From Helopsaltes ochotensis (lineage: Eukaryota; Chordata; Aves; Passeriformes; Locustellidae), in contig VXBM01000022.1 of NCBI GenBank assembly GCA_013400155.1, positions 1,694,610 to 1,758,609 of the forward strand: a stretch of 64,000 nt of DNA, written 5' to 3'. Positions 23,506-34,930 of the stretch are shown in pieces. The translations under genes and the position numbers were made by a program. Within the stretch, counting starts at the first letter, position 1. The number at the start of each line of letters is the position of its first letter. The notes beneath the pieces were generated by a model. It was not told the DNA's origin. It did not search any database and worked only from the letters and a program-made list of their open reading frames with translations.

Positions 23506-25420
23506 TATTTCCAGTATTGTCCTATACTAATTATCTTGATTTATTATAGCAAGATTTCACTAGACTGCTGTTTCATTTATTCTTGAAAACTATCTATGCA
23601 CCATCTCCAAAAACACTTTATGACATGAGGAACATGAAGAAATTTGCAGTAACAATGGTCAGATTTTTCAAATCAATGAGCTAGAATATTAGATGTGAGT
23701 GTTTTAAACAGAACAGGGTAAAAAAGTAGTAATTGACCAAAAATATTGTCAGGCTTTTCATATCTTAAGAATTAAAAAATGCAGTGCCCTCTTTTTGAAC
23801 AGTTACAAGTAACTTTCTTGTCAAGCAAGGCTTTTCTTATTTTCCCAAGTACACAATTGATTATCTCCCTTGCCTCATAGCCTCTGCCACAGCACAGTAT
23901 TTTAACAAATCTGTGACTGAGAGATGTCTGGAAGTTCAGTCATAATCTGAATTTAGAAGACCTGGATTTTTATGCTCTTCTACTCTGATTGTCATATAAA
24001 AACTTTTCACGTTAATGAGTTTAGAAAATGTTGTCTTTTTTATTGCCTGAGCAAGACATTTTTTAAAAGGGCACAGATCTCTCATACAGATCCAATGTCT
24101 TAAAAGGGGGCAGGTGTGCCCCTAGGATAAGCACCTCACCTAAGTAAATCCCACGTGGGTTTATATCATTGTATGCCACTTTGATAAATCAGTCCTAAAA
24201 AATTCACTTTTTATTTTTCAGTTTTTGCAATCAGCACCTGATCTTGAATGTGATCCAAGCCACCCTTACTCCAAGGAATGTATTTTTCTTTTGCTCAACA
24301 GAAATAAGATGCTGTTGATGTATCACTGGGAAATACCTTCATTCTCTGCAATGAGCTGCTTCACCCAATGCTGAAACTGAGTCTAGAAGGAAGTAGCACT
24401 TAATTAACTTTCTTCCATAAGGAAGAATGCACTGTGCAGCTTGTCTAAAATCTTATCAGTCTGAGAGTGAGAATTTAAGCCTTTCTCTTTTCACAAAGTC
24501 CTCATAACACTAGCAGGGGAGTGAACAGCTTGTTTAGCCTCTACCTTCACAATGTCTCCAATTTCATGGGCAGTTTCCCCAGTAACTCACACAAGAGTTA
24601 GAAAGTCTGACCTTGGACATCACCCAGAGACAACCACCTGCTTACAGGACTGACTTCTGCTCCCTTTGATTTAATGGAAGGACAGACTCTTCTATTAAAG
24701 AGGTCAACTGATCCAAGAGGGACTCTGCTTACAGCCAAGAAAAAAATCTCTGGTGTGATTTTGTCTAACAGAGGATGAATTTCTTCCTTTCTAATCCACT
24801 CACACACATGCCCAAACTATTTCTGGTTCAAATGTAATTTCATTAGGGCTATAAATTAAACTCTAGCAGTGTAAAACATCTGAAAAACGTCCCCAAAACA
24901 TAGTATTTATCTACCTAGTGATGCCAATGGACTGGTTCTCACTGGAGTAAGAGTTGGACTTCAGTATTGCATGATATACATATATATGATGCAGAATCTT
25001 GGCAAATCTTATATCTCTCTTAGGCTTAAAATCTAATTTAAATAACTGCTAGAGTTTCCCTAATGATTCTTCCTCCAAAGAGGCTTTTACTATTTAACCA
25101 GGGTCTATTAAATGAAGGATGCAGAAAGGAAGATTTCAGAGGATAATTCCTGTAAATAAATAGCAGACAAAGGAACACTTTCAATCCCATAGATTCCAAT
25201 ACACAAAAAGTTGAGTCTCTTCTTCTGCTGGTCTTGCAGTAGAACTCCATAGTAATAGTGCCTGACCACACAAAGTTCTCACTAGTCTCTAGAAAACAGT
25301 AGTCAGGACTGTTGAGAACCTGGCTAGTGTAACCAGGGTGTGGGAGAGAGGATTAGCACAAGATTATCTCTGAAGAGAGGAGAAGCACACTTTTCTACAA
25401 TTCTAAGAAAGTAAATTTTA
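23506..25420. other. Unassigned sequence
   Basis: No gene or repeat was recognised. A ten-base palindrome CCCACGTGGG with a CACGTG E-box lies at 24150-24159. A 69-codon minus-strand frame at 24598-24807 has no recognised motif. Confidence 0.5.
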
Positions 25421-25490
25421 CTCCTGCTGATGGATAACCTCAATCTACCTGCCTACTCCTGCTAATGGACTCCTTCAATCTACCTGCCTT
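25421..25490. repeat. 35-bp tandem duplication
   Basis: Two adjacent copies of a 35-base unit beginning CTCCTGCT, at 25421-25455 and 25456-25490, each containing CAATCTACCTGCCT. They differ at a few internal positions, so the duplication is not very recent. The unit resembles no known element. Confidence 0.9.
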
Positions 25491-25983
25491 CTTGAAGACT
25501 GCTTTTTAGAATAACTCCCAATGGGTATGGCTCAGGGTCCATGTACTTTTATTTGACTTTTCCTCTTCAGAGTTTTGCCATTCTGAAGAAAAACCTCAAA
25601 AACTCTATGTTAAACTAAAAATCCGTGGCACCTTTCCCTTTATCCAAAGATCTTTTGATGCACTGAGAATAATATAGTATAGACTGAGTAGAATAGCTTG
25701 AATATTACCTCTGAGGAGGTCTGTTTCCTGATTCTCTCAAATTTCAGACGCAGAGTAGCCCAGTTCTTCCATGAGGTGGTTGTTACATAAGCTGTGTTTC
25801 CCTGCTTCTTTATAGAGGTATTACTAAGTATCCCTGTCTGGAACCACTGCTGCTATTGGCCAAAAATATAGCTCTCTTTCACCAACAAAAATGTGAATCA
25901 ACACATATTGGTGGTCTACTACTTCCCTACAGGTCCTTGGTATAGCTCAGTTTAGCTTCATCCCATATTATAGTTTTCTACAT

Positions 25984-26055
25984 GGCAGAGGAGCTGGAAC
26001 TAGCTGATCATTAAAGGTCCCTTGCAACCCAAACCATTCCAGAATTCGAGGATTA
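25984..26055 (+). mobile_element. CR1 LINE, terminal 3' end only, sense
   Basis: The stretch GAGCTGGAACTAGCTGATCA followed by TTAAAGGTCCCTTGCAACCC and AAACCATTCCAGAATT is the last part of a CR1 3' untranslated region. The final ATTCTATGA-type repeat is mutated. Only about 70 bases survive, which fits extreme 5' truncation. Confidence 0.8.
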
Positions 26056-26374
26056 TACCGTAACACCTGCCCTCCCTTGTTTTTGTAAGTAATTTACTTA
26101 AGAGATAAATTTTAAAATAGGAAAAAAAAAAATCCAATATCCATGATGGATTTAAATTAATTATAATGTTTTATTTAAACACAACTACGAAGACACAATT
26201 GAATCTTCTACAAATAGGAAAAAAATTTATTTTTCCCAGAAATATGTAATTTGGGGTTTAAAGAGAGCAAGTTTCTGTTCAGTTTTGCCAGTCCTGATTT
26301 TGATTTTAGGGCAACAGCACCTTTAGTTCCTGGCATTTTTAGTATTTTACTTTTTCTCCACTAGATGTCCCCAG

Positions 26375-26578
26375 CTAGTCACAGTACAGTTGGCTTTCGC
26401 TGATCGGATATTTGTAATCTGAAAGGGTAGATACTTCCTTTGATGTGCATATTATAAAGATATCATGATTAATGACTTTCACTGTAGAGTTCATTTTATC
26501 TGGAAGATTAGCAAGACACGGATCCTCAAGAGGAGCACAACGATTTAATTCTCTGCTTAAGATATAGCAGTTTCCCAA
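26375..26578 (-). other. Weak candidate coding segment, not identified
   Basis: A 67-codon minus-strand frame has balanced composition, four cysteines, an NST glycosylation-type motif and the stretch CAPLEDPCLANLPDKMNSTV. No good acceptor lies in frame: the TTTTCAG at about 26612 is followed by a stop before the frame opens. It ends in a stop rather than a donor. It was not recognised as any family. A conserved non-coding element is as likely. Confidence 0.2.
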
Positions 26579-27470
26579 TTTAGGGAGAAATAATCATGTA
26601 TGCTTTCTTCTCTGAAAATATAAGTAATGAAAGTTTTAAAACAAATGAAAATCCTTGTTGTAAAAATTCTTCTATATCAAAAGGAAAACCTTACCATGTT
26701 TGGGTTTTTTTTCCTGTGACTCGGTTACTTTCAAAGGATGTGTAACAGTTTCACAGAACCCTTCACAGCTGACTCAGCTAACAGAGGGAGTCTTGCTCAA
26801 TTTGAGTTTTAATGGATCTTTAAAGTAAAATGAGACCAAAATCTGGAATGACTAAAATATCATTTTAAGCCTTTCCCACCTCCCCAAAATGTAGGAGGTT
26901 GGAAACAAAACTTTTGTATTAGACAGTAAGACAGGTAAACTGAGCTACGACTAATTTTGCCTTTTCTGACATGCAGCGAGCTCTGTGAGGTTTTGGGCTT
27001 TGTGAATCCTCAGCTGCTACAGCTGAGCAGTGCAGTGGACTGCTGTGCCCCTTATTTTGAGGGATGCAATAAGGATTTGTAAAAGGCAACAGGGTCTTCA
27101 ACTAGAACCATTTAGCAGAAGTTTCTGACTCTCGGGGGATCAGCTAAAATGTTAATGCTGTCTAGATGAGAAGCTTCTGTACCAGAGAGGAAAAAAAACC
27201 TCAAAGCAAGTACTCTGCAACTCGCTCATTCCCTGGAATGATGATAAACACTGACTAGGGGACCACAACCTTCCAGTGGTTTCATCAGGAGTGCCACCGG
27301 GACTCACAGTGACAATAAAAGGCATAATTTTGCCAATACAAACAATGAATAGATGTGAAAAACAGTGAAACACAGCCCAGTGCTCTTGTTGCCATCCCAT
27401 TGTTACAGTAAGTTAGGTAACTTTGTTACTTCAAGAACTCAAGTCAAATAATCTTTGCTACCAGGGGACT
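26579..27470. other. Unassigned sequence
   Basis: No gene or repeat was recognised in this span. The short minus-strand frames at 26919-27101 and 27152-27400 have no motifs or splice context. Confidence 0.5.
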
Positions 27471-27471
27471 T

Positions 27472-27516
27472 TGGGGTTGGTTTGGTTTTGGTTTTGGTTT
27501 TGGTTTTGGTTTTTTC
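27472..27516 (+). repeat. (GGTTTT)n microsatellite
   Basis: About five clean GGTTTT units follow less regular GGTTGGTTT. The repeat is adjacent to T-rich sequence and no element body can be assigned to it. Confidence 0.95.
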
Positions 27517-27889
27517 TTTTGTGTAAAAGGTTTGAAACAAACTTAAAAGGGGGAAAAGGGGAGTCTTAAAGGTGAGTTGGCTGAGAAGGGTGCTGAAAGG
27601 CTTTTTTTTTTTGCTCTTCTTATGACAGGAATCTTGCAGGGTATGTGTAGGGTTTGATTCTGGAAAGACAATTAAGAGCCTAATTTGTAGGTGTTACCTC
27701 TCAAAGTTTTTTTTCTCTGTAGCCCTGATGATCAGTACTTTCCCAAAAAAAAAAGAGACGGTGAAACAACAGTATTACAGGACTCAGGGAAGCAAACACC
27801 AAGCAGTAAAAAGTAGAGTAAAAGAGAATAGAATGAAATATTTTCAAAACTTTCTGTTGTTTTCTTTCTCTTCATGGAGAAAAGCAACA

Positions 27890-28345
27890 AAGGAATTCCC
27901 CTATGCCAGGGAAAATCTTCATTGACCCCATTGCAGCAACTTTCTTCTCCCCTTATGAGCATCTGGGCCACAAGGAGTTCCCGACTGCTGTCACCTGCCT
28001 CAGCTTGTGCCCAGGGTTTGGCACTAAACCCTCGGGAGTCACCCTGAATTTTCACAGTTTCAGGGAATTTTCTCTCCTCCTGCTTACACAGCTCTGTGGC
28101 TTGGCCTCTGGGCTGCGCAGGGGTGAGGCAGGGATGAGGACTGGGGATGTTTTCAGTGTGTGAGGACAGGTCAGAGCTGGGCTGCCGGGCTGTGGGGTGG
28201 GCCTGGGGAGGCTGCGAGCCCCCGCTGCCCTCGCTCTCACCTTGCAACACAGGGACACTGGAGCAGAGCTGCTCCCGCTCTGCTCACCCTGCCTCACCAA
28301 ATGGCTTCTCCCTCCCACACCAACACGGAGTCTCAGTTGCTTCTT
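27890..28345. other. GC-rich patch, function unknown
   Basis: This stretch is clearly richer in G and C than its surroundings and contains several CpG dinucleotides, mainly at 28100-28280. Open frames exist on both strands (172 codons on minus from 28250, 143 on plus from 28147). Both translations are rich in Pro, Ser and Gly, as expected for GC-rich non-coding DNA. There are no paired splice sites and no recognised motif. It could be an unrecognised repeat, such as an old LTR, or a small CpG-rich regulatory element. Confidence 0.4.
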
Positions 28346-28485
28346 GCTTAGGCAGAGAAATCAAACAGAAGAACATTGATGTCACAAATATCTTAGAAAA
28401 AGTAGCCTACCAGATAGGCCAGATGAGATTCCCATTTCTTTTTCTTTCAATCTTTTGTGACTTTAACAACTGGAGTAGTGTGCAT

Positions 28486-28533
28486 CCTTCTCTACATACA
28501 ACTAGCTACCCTTCTCTACATACAACTAGCTGC
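28486..28533. repeat. 24-bp tandem duplication
   Basis: Two adjacent 24-base units, 28486-28509 and 28510-28533, begin CCTTCTCTACATACAACTAG and differ only near their ends. The near identity suggests a recent slippage or duplication event. It lies at the end of a 143-codon frame that it also lengthens. Confidence 0.95.
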
Positions 28534-31500
28534 AGTCAGCACTTTGTGAAAGAACCGTGTGAAGTAGAATCGGTTTGATACTTCTTCACTTAGGCCTCAA
28601 GCAAATTAAGCCAAACAAATCGTAATAAATGGCTTGGGCATTAGTCCAAAAGTCAGCAGCACAGTTTTACTACTGGCTTCCTGTGTTACCTTCAATTCCC
28701 TGAAGAGCTGCCTCTCTGAGCATCTCTGACTGCAAAGAAGAGATAGTATGCAATCATCCTAACTTGTGTTAGTCTGTGAGAGACTATCAGCTTCTAGGAA
28801 CTAGTCTTTTCTTATATATTCTGCATGCTCACTGCACCTTATATTGACTCTCAAACAGAGTGAAGCAAGTTACCACAGAGTTGAGATTTTCCTGAATAAT
28901 ATGCAAGGGTTTGACTTTTACCTTCTCTGTACTCTAAAATTCATAGAAGCATACCAATATGTCCAAAGCTGAGAGCTAAGGTCTTTGATTGTCTGGATTT
29001 TGTCCAAAACTAGGGCAGAGTATCTGGATAAATGCAGTGCAAAATTTCTGTGACTTTTTGGGGTTTTTTTTCTTTTTTGTGGTAGAAATAGTGTTCAGAG
29101 TTTTCAAAATGTGACTTGAGCACAAGGGATGTTTGACAATGTAAAAGGAGAACATTTCCTCCCTGAAGTTCACGTGGTAGGCTGACTAAAGCTCTCTGGG
29201 GGTTCCCCTTCTGCAGACATAAAGCAGGGGAAATATTGCCAAATATATCAGATCATCTCTATTCTTCTATCCTTTCCTGTCTGCAGGCAGAACTCCCCTT
29301 TGATACCCCATAGAGTTTATCTGGTGGACAAGGTAAAAACCTCAGCTTTTCTTTTCGTCATTTGCTACGCTCATAAATTTTTCCCGTGACATTCCCAACT
29401 TCTCTGCTTTGTCTTCTCCTTATTAGAAAACCATATGCTTTCTCAGTGGTTCATGTGTCTTGATACCATGAAGAAGGGAAAGTTCATTGACTACATAAGC
29501 CCACTCATTATCCTCTTCTACAGAGTTGAGCTCTGCTTTATTTATCCTTCTCATCTTTTTTCAGACTACATTCATCTTGCTGAAAGTTCATGTGTGGTCT
29601 AAGCTCGCCATCTAGGCTCCTTAATAGAGACAGAAAATGATTCATTTCATGTCTGTTTTAAATCTTCAGAGGATAAAATTACTCACCTTGGGAGGAGTTT
29701 TTCTGCTTCTTATCCCCCCATCCTCTTGAGAGGAAATCTAGACAAAAGTTTAGACTGGATGCTTACATGCTTTGATGAAAATTAGATGGGATGACTTTCA
29801 GTTCCACTCACCAAAACCTTCCCCTTAAGTAGTTGCTCTGCTCCTCCATTCACTAGTAATTTGGAAATTGCAGAGGCATCTCAAGGAGCCTCAGAAGGAA
29901 GGATGCATGTCATGATTTATAAAGCTTGCAAAGCAGTAAATCCACTGAGCCAAAAAAGGACTGGAAATACTATACAAATATTGGAAAATGTTAGTGTTGC
30001 CTGGCATGTCTGTGCCTCTGCAAAAGATACGATGTCTGGAAAAAGGGGATACATTACTTCCAAGAATCTCCACCATCTCAACTCTTCACTGCTCAAAAAT
30101 TACAAGTTAGAAACCAAGAAAACGTGAAGTTAAATTGCACCCTAAAAAAGGACATTCAGATTACCCTAACTCATGACTCCATTCACAGGCCAATTAGCTA
30201 ACACTGTACTGAGTTAAAAGTCATGCACAGATTGACATACAGCTCCTTTAAAAAAGAGTACAATCTCCTCGAGCAGATAAATAATTACCCCAACAATTAC
30301 TGTGGGCCTATATATAGGTCCATGATCCCGGATAAGGAGCTTCCAACATGAGTTGTATTTTGTATAATTATGTTATACACAGTTGCATATAGGCCTTAGG
30401 CCTTTCATGCAGGAAACTCATAACATGTTTTATTGATCCAGAGCTGGTGAATTAGGAGAAAGTGGTCTTTCCTTACAATTTGCTGAACCAGAAGAATTTT
30501 TGTACTTTATATAGAGGCAGTTGGGAATCTCATTCATTATTTGTGATTTTTAATTTCCCATCTTGAAACAGCATAAACAAATCAAATAAAAATATTAATA
30601 TGAAAATTTAAAGAAGGTGGTAAATACTTTACATATTTTTTAATAAGTGGTATTTTGTTCAGTATAAATACTTGTAGAGAGGGTGTTTTAAAAATTCCCA
30701 ACTATACTAATATGTTTTATATTTTAATGAAGCTTCCTAGCTACACTCTTTTGGTTAAAACAGTATTATTGCATGATATTAAGAGGCACTAAAGTGTATT
30801 ACTGCACAGAGTTCAGATGGGATTGGGTGGGTTTCCCTTTAGACTCCACAGTTCTATTTTATCTTTTTATACCCCATAACTCCCATATTCCTGAAAGATG
30901 AAACTCAAAGAAATCTTGTTGCTCATAAGATTTTAATGAAGTTTTCAGAAAAAAAATTGCAACATAACTTGATAGATGATCTGAACCAACACTCTTTCTC
31001 CTATCAGATGTAATACTCTTCCAGAACCATGTTTTGATCATGGATATAACAAGCCCAGATTCAGGAATATTCTTCATGAGATGTATAGAAGTTGGTAAAG
31101 GTTTTGTGTCACTTGCACTCTCACTCATAAGTATATGTTTAAGTGTTGGGGAAACTGAAGGACTCAGAACTTTATTTTCTGGAAAATATATTATTTTAGA
31201 TTAGTTTAGGCTTAAAAAATTATATTTGCGTTGAAAGTTCAATTTTAACAGCCCTGTTAGTTGCTAGTTGCTAGGAGTTCCTTCCACATGTAATTCTCTT
31301 TTCTAAGATAAAATCTACCAGACCATCAGATATTGTTCTAGACCTCAGGCAGGTCTCAGACCCTGTATTAAACAATTAAAATTTAGGAAAACTTTAAAAA
31401 TATGTTCATTTCACCTTTTTTTTATTTCTCCTTGTTTGGATGGAGATTAAAACATTCCCAAAAATCAAGAGCAGTGAAGAGGAAATCACAGTAATCATTG

Positions 31501-31666
31501 GAAGGTCCTAAAAGCCGTCCTCAAAGACAAAAGAAATGTTTTTTTGGAAGGCACAGCACAGAGAAAATCCTTATGATGCTTAGGATTATAATTGCCTGTT
31601 TTAAGTTATGCAATACAAAAAAATCCCCCAGGAATATTGCTAAAATGTTCAAAGGGCAATAGATCA
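28534..31666. other. Unassigned, AT-rich
   Basis: About 3.1 kb with no recognised gene or repeat. Short frames such as 29861-30127 on plus show no motif. A small palindrome around AGGCCTTAGGCCT lies near 30390. Confidence 0.5.
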
Positions 31667-31719
31667 GAATAATAATTTTAATAACTGACACAATAATAAT
31701 AACAACAATAATAATAACT
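31667..31719. repeat. Imperfect (AAT/AAC)n microsatellite
   Basis: ATA and AAC trinucleotide units alternate over about 50 bases, interrupted by TTTTAATAACTGACAC. The hydrophobic 103-codon minus-strand frame over this region owes its Ile and Val runs to the repeat. Confidence 0.85.
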
Positions 31720-31799
31720 TCTGAGATGTAAAAAATCAAACTTGGAAAAGATGGTGCTGACATTTTATCTGAGGTAGCAGCAGCCTTCCAATACAATCT

Positions 31800-31847
31800 C
31801 ACACATTTTATACTTGTTGCATAACACCACACACTTTATACTTGTTG
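31800..31847. repeat. 28-bp spaced tandem duplication
   Basis: A 20-base word ending TTTATACTTGTTG occurs at 31800-31819 and again at 31828-31847 with a single mismatch, giving a 28-base period. This is probably a local slippage duplication. Confidence 0.9.
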
Positions 31848-32883
31848 ACTAAAACAACGAAGGAGATAGAGCTCATGTTTTCCTAATGATCAAAGAACAC
31901 AGAATGACAGTGATCCCATATCTCAGTACTGAAATACAGATCTGCCTGATTACTGTCACATAGGATCAGCACCTCTCAGAGGATTGCTGACAGAGTGAAA
32001 TAGCAGAATTCTCATCATTGAACACTTTAGCATGCATAGAATTCTACCCACTACTGAAAAATCTTTACTGAACACTGAAGAGTATAAAGTAGCCATCAGT
32101 ACAATCCTAAAATAAAATGTAAAAACCTGCATTTATCTGCTTTTACGTTAGACCATATAGATTAAAATGCACTGCTACAGAAGTACTTCAGGTAATACAT
32201 TTTCAAAAACCGTGTATATCAAGAGCACCCTTTGGCTGAAGTTCAAGATTAAGAGACACCAGTTCGAGTACCTACATGTGTAAATCCTCACTGCATTAGG
32301 TATCTAAGCTTTCATTACACCCAGCAGTTTCAAGGCAGCAACACAAGGATAATTCAATTCCCATTGGAGAAGCTGGTCAGCTGAATCACTCTCCAGGCAG
32401 TTCTGACCTTATCGACCAGCTATCCATGGAGGTCAGGTGAGCTTAGACAGCTAGCTCACAGGTGGACACAAGGTTGTCTGAATCCCAGAGCAAATCCCAT
32501 CTCTTAAAGGATGTTAAAAGATGATGTTATGCAACCTCCTGAGCAAAGCATAGCTTCATTCTGTTCCATCTGCTTCCACTAAGAATCAGCCTGGCCCCTG
32601 GCTTGGAAGAACAACCTAAATGCTGTATGCAATTGATCTTCTTCTGCCCTTTGTGTATGAGACACAGTATATTATTTAATTGCAACATCATACCATTATC
32701 TCTCAAAACTCTGTTTGAGAAGGGAAGCAGCCTGATGAGACCCAGGATAAAGGAGAATTTCCAGCATAGAGGAAGACATTGCACACTTGTTTGAGATCTC
32801 CTTCTGTGGTTCTTGTAGGCTTTACGGAATTTATTTGGGAGTATTTATCCTGTTCTTTGCTATTGTGTTCCTCAATGAATACT
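31848..32883. other. Unassigned sequence
   Basis: No gene or repeat was recognised. Short overlapping frames on both strands at 32527-32794 show no motif. Confidence 0.5.
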
Positions 32884-32914
32884 TCTCTCTCTCTCTCTGA
32901 ATCCCTCTCTCTCT
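32884..32914. repeat. (TC)n microsatellite, interrupted
   Basis: Two TC runs are separated by GAATCCC. The minus-strand reading gives an Arg/Glu-alternating peptide that should not be taken as coding. Confidence 0.9.
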
Positions 32915-34906
32915 GCATTTCTCATTATTTTTTGTAGGCAAATGATGTTTATTTTTCCCCCCTCTGATTGTAATTCAAATCATCTGAGAAACAATTTACA
33001 TGTAGAAGCTGGATACTACAGCTTAGCCAAAACAGTACAAAAAAAAAGACAGGAGGGAACTGATTTGTGATATATTCTTAGACTTGTAAATCACTGACTT
33101 CAATAAAAAATTACAGTAATTACACTGAGAGAAGTACAAAAAATCTCTAGAAGTGATTTCTTATATTGAGACATTATTACGGTGCTCTAACAACTGTTCA
33201 GGACCTGCTCAGGCTGCTGAGGCTGAAACCAACAACCAATTACTTCCCAGGAGATTGCCCTAACCACACCACAGGTTTTCATCCCAAGTTTTACACTAAG
33301 ATAGACCTCAGCCAGGCCCACTGATAAACACTGAAAAGGAGGGATAGAGAGCTTGGGACCCAACTCAAGGGGCTGCTTATGCATCATGAATTAAAACATC
33401 TGTGGAGAAAATGTTCAATTGGCTTGCTTAGCAGGGACTAGCCACTGTTGCTGTCAGGAAAAAAAACAGACTCTGAAGCCCAGTCTTAGTCATTGCTCAT
33501 CCACCATTTATAAGCATGTTTCACTCCTACTCTAATGTAGTAGTGTCATATTAGAATGATTTCATAGAATTTTTTAATCCCTTTTTTTCAAGTAAATGAA
33601 CACAAAGACCTATAAATAAGTTTTAAATTACTGTCTCTATCACACTGCTGTGGAGGACATAAAATCTCCTGGGAGTTGGATCTGTGTTAATTAAATCCAA
33701 AAAAAATCTCCATAAGGTCTAAAGCATGCTTAATGAATTAACATGGAGGCCCCATTGAGCAAAAACCTTTTAAACTCCGGTGAAACAAATCAACCCACAT
33801 TTTATTATTATCCACTTAACAAATTTAATCTGTTGCTTCATATCATGTGAGACCAGTTTTTCATAAATGCTAATTAAAACCATTAAAAATGGAAATCTTC
33901 TAAGGGGCTTATGCAAAGTGTGAATATTGATGCAAAGAGATAGGCCTGTTTGTCGTTCTGAAAGAAAGATAATGCTTCTGCTGTAACCAGCTGTGCTTGG
34001 GAAATCTCCTGGGAGTAAGCATAGCACCTAGAGCAATTTGAAGAAGGAAGGGGCTACAAAAAGCACCACCTTAAGTAAGCTGGTATTGCCATTTCACTGA
34101 CAGGGTAGCACCAGTTTTGATGAATGCCATCACACTCGAACCACAGAAAGCTGGAGAGAGGAAAACAAACCAAAACAAAAAATAAAACTGATTTTAATCC
34201 TTAAAGTCCATACATATTGATGGTATTTTAGTGATACTCTGTAACTTGGGCCATGATTGATCAATGTATAGGTAAAGTGATGCTTATAGAAAAGACTGGA
34301 ACTAAGTCGTGCAGGATGCTCAGAGCATCCCAGGCAATAACCCTCCCAGGAAGCAGCAGGAAGTTAGAGAATTCACAGGCACACTTCTTCTTCAGCAACT
34401 GGTTTTAATCTGCCAGATTTTTTTTTCCAAGCATGCAATGAGGAGCATATGCATATGATTTCTGCCAGATTTTCTGCTGTTAGATCCTAAGCAAGATGGC
34501 AGATTAGTAGGTAAAAACACAAAAAGAATATGAAAAGTTGAGTTTAAAAATCTGCAGAAAGTTCTTAGAAGCAGACTTTAAATCTTGCTTTCTTTACACA
34601 AACATCTGAACTTTTCTGTTTGTCTTGCACATGCAGTCATTTTTCTTCCTTTTATTTAAGCTCTTCAGACTAATTCATTTCCCAACACTTCAACAAAAAT
34701 CAGAAACATCAGAGCCTCTCATTCACAAAATCATGGAAAATAACAACTTGAATTGCCATCAGAAAATCATTTCATCCATTCCCCAGATCTGCTACAAGAT
34801 AAACTTCCCCCCTATTATTCCTGCTGGATGTTTGAATAATACGATTTTTAAAAGCTCTGGTAAAAGAAATACCTACACAGAAAACTAGACACTTCTCAGT
34901 GGCAAC
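32915..34906. other. Unassigned sequence
   Basis: No gene was recognised. A segment at about 33180-33380 (GATTGCCCTAACCACACCAC) faintly resembles the tRNA-like part of old SINEs, but the match is too weak to annotate. Confidence 0.45.
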
Positions 34907-34930
34907 ATGTGTAGGCCTTAGCCTACACAT
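34907..34930. repeat. Perfect 10-bp inverted repeat with 4-base loop
   Basis: ATGTGTAGGC at 34907-34916 is followed by CTTA and then by its exact reverse complement GCCTACACAT at 34921-34930. It could form a short hairpin in DNA or RNA. No flanking T-run or longer stem suggests a terminator or miRNA precursor. Confidence 0.9.

Noticed and set aside
33180..33380. tRNA-derived SINE-like stretch containing GATTGCCCTAACCACACCAC
   Set aside because: Only a short part resembles such elements. No A and B box pair or tail could be placed.
33662..34016. 15-base direct repeat AAATCTCCTGGGAGT about 340 bases apart, as a possible target-site duplication
   Set aside because: Repeats of this length are expected by chance in 64 kb, and nothing element-like lies between the copies.
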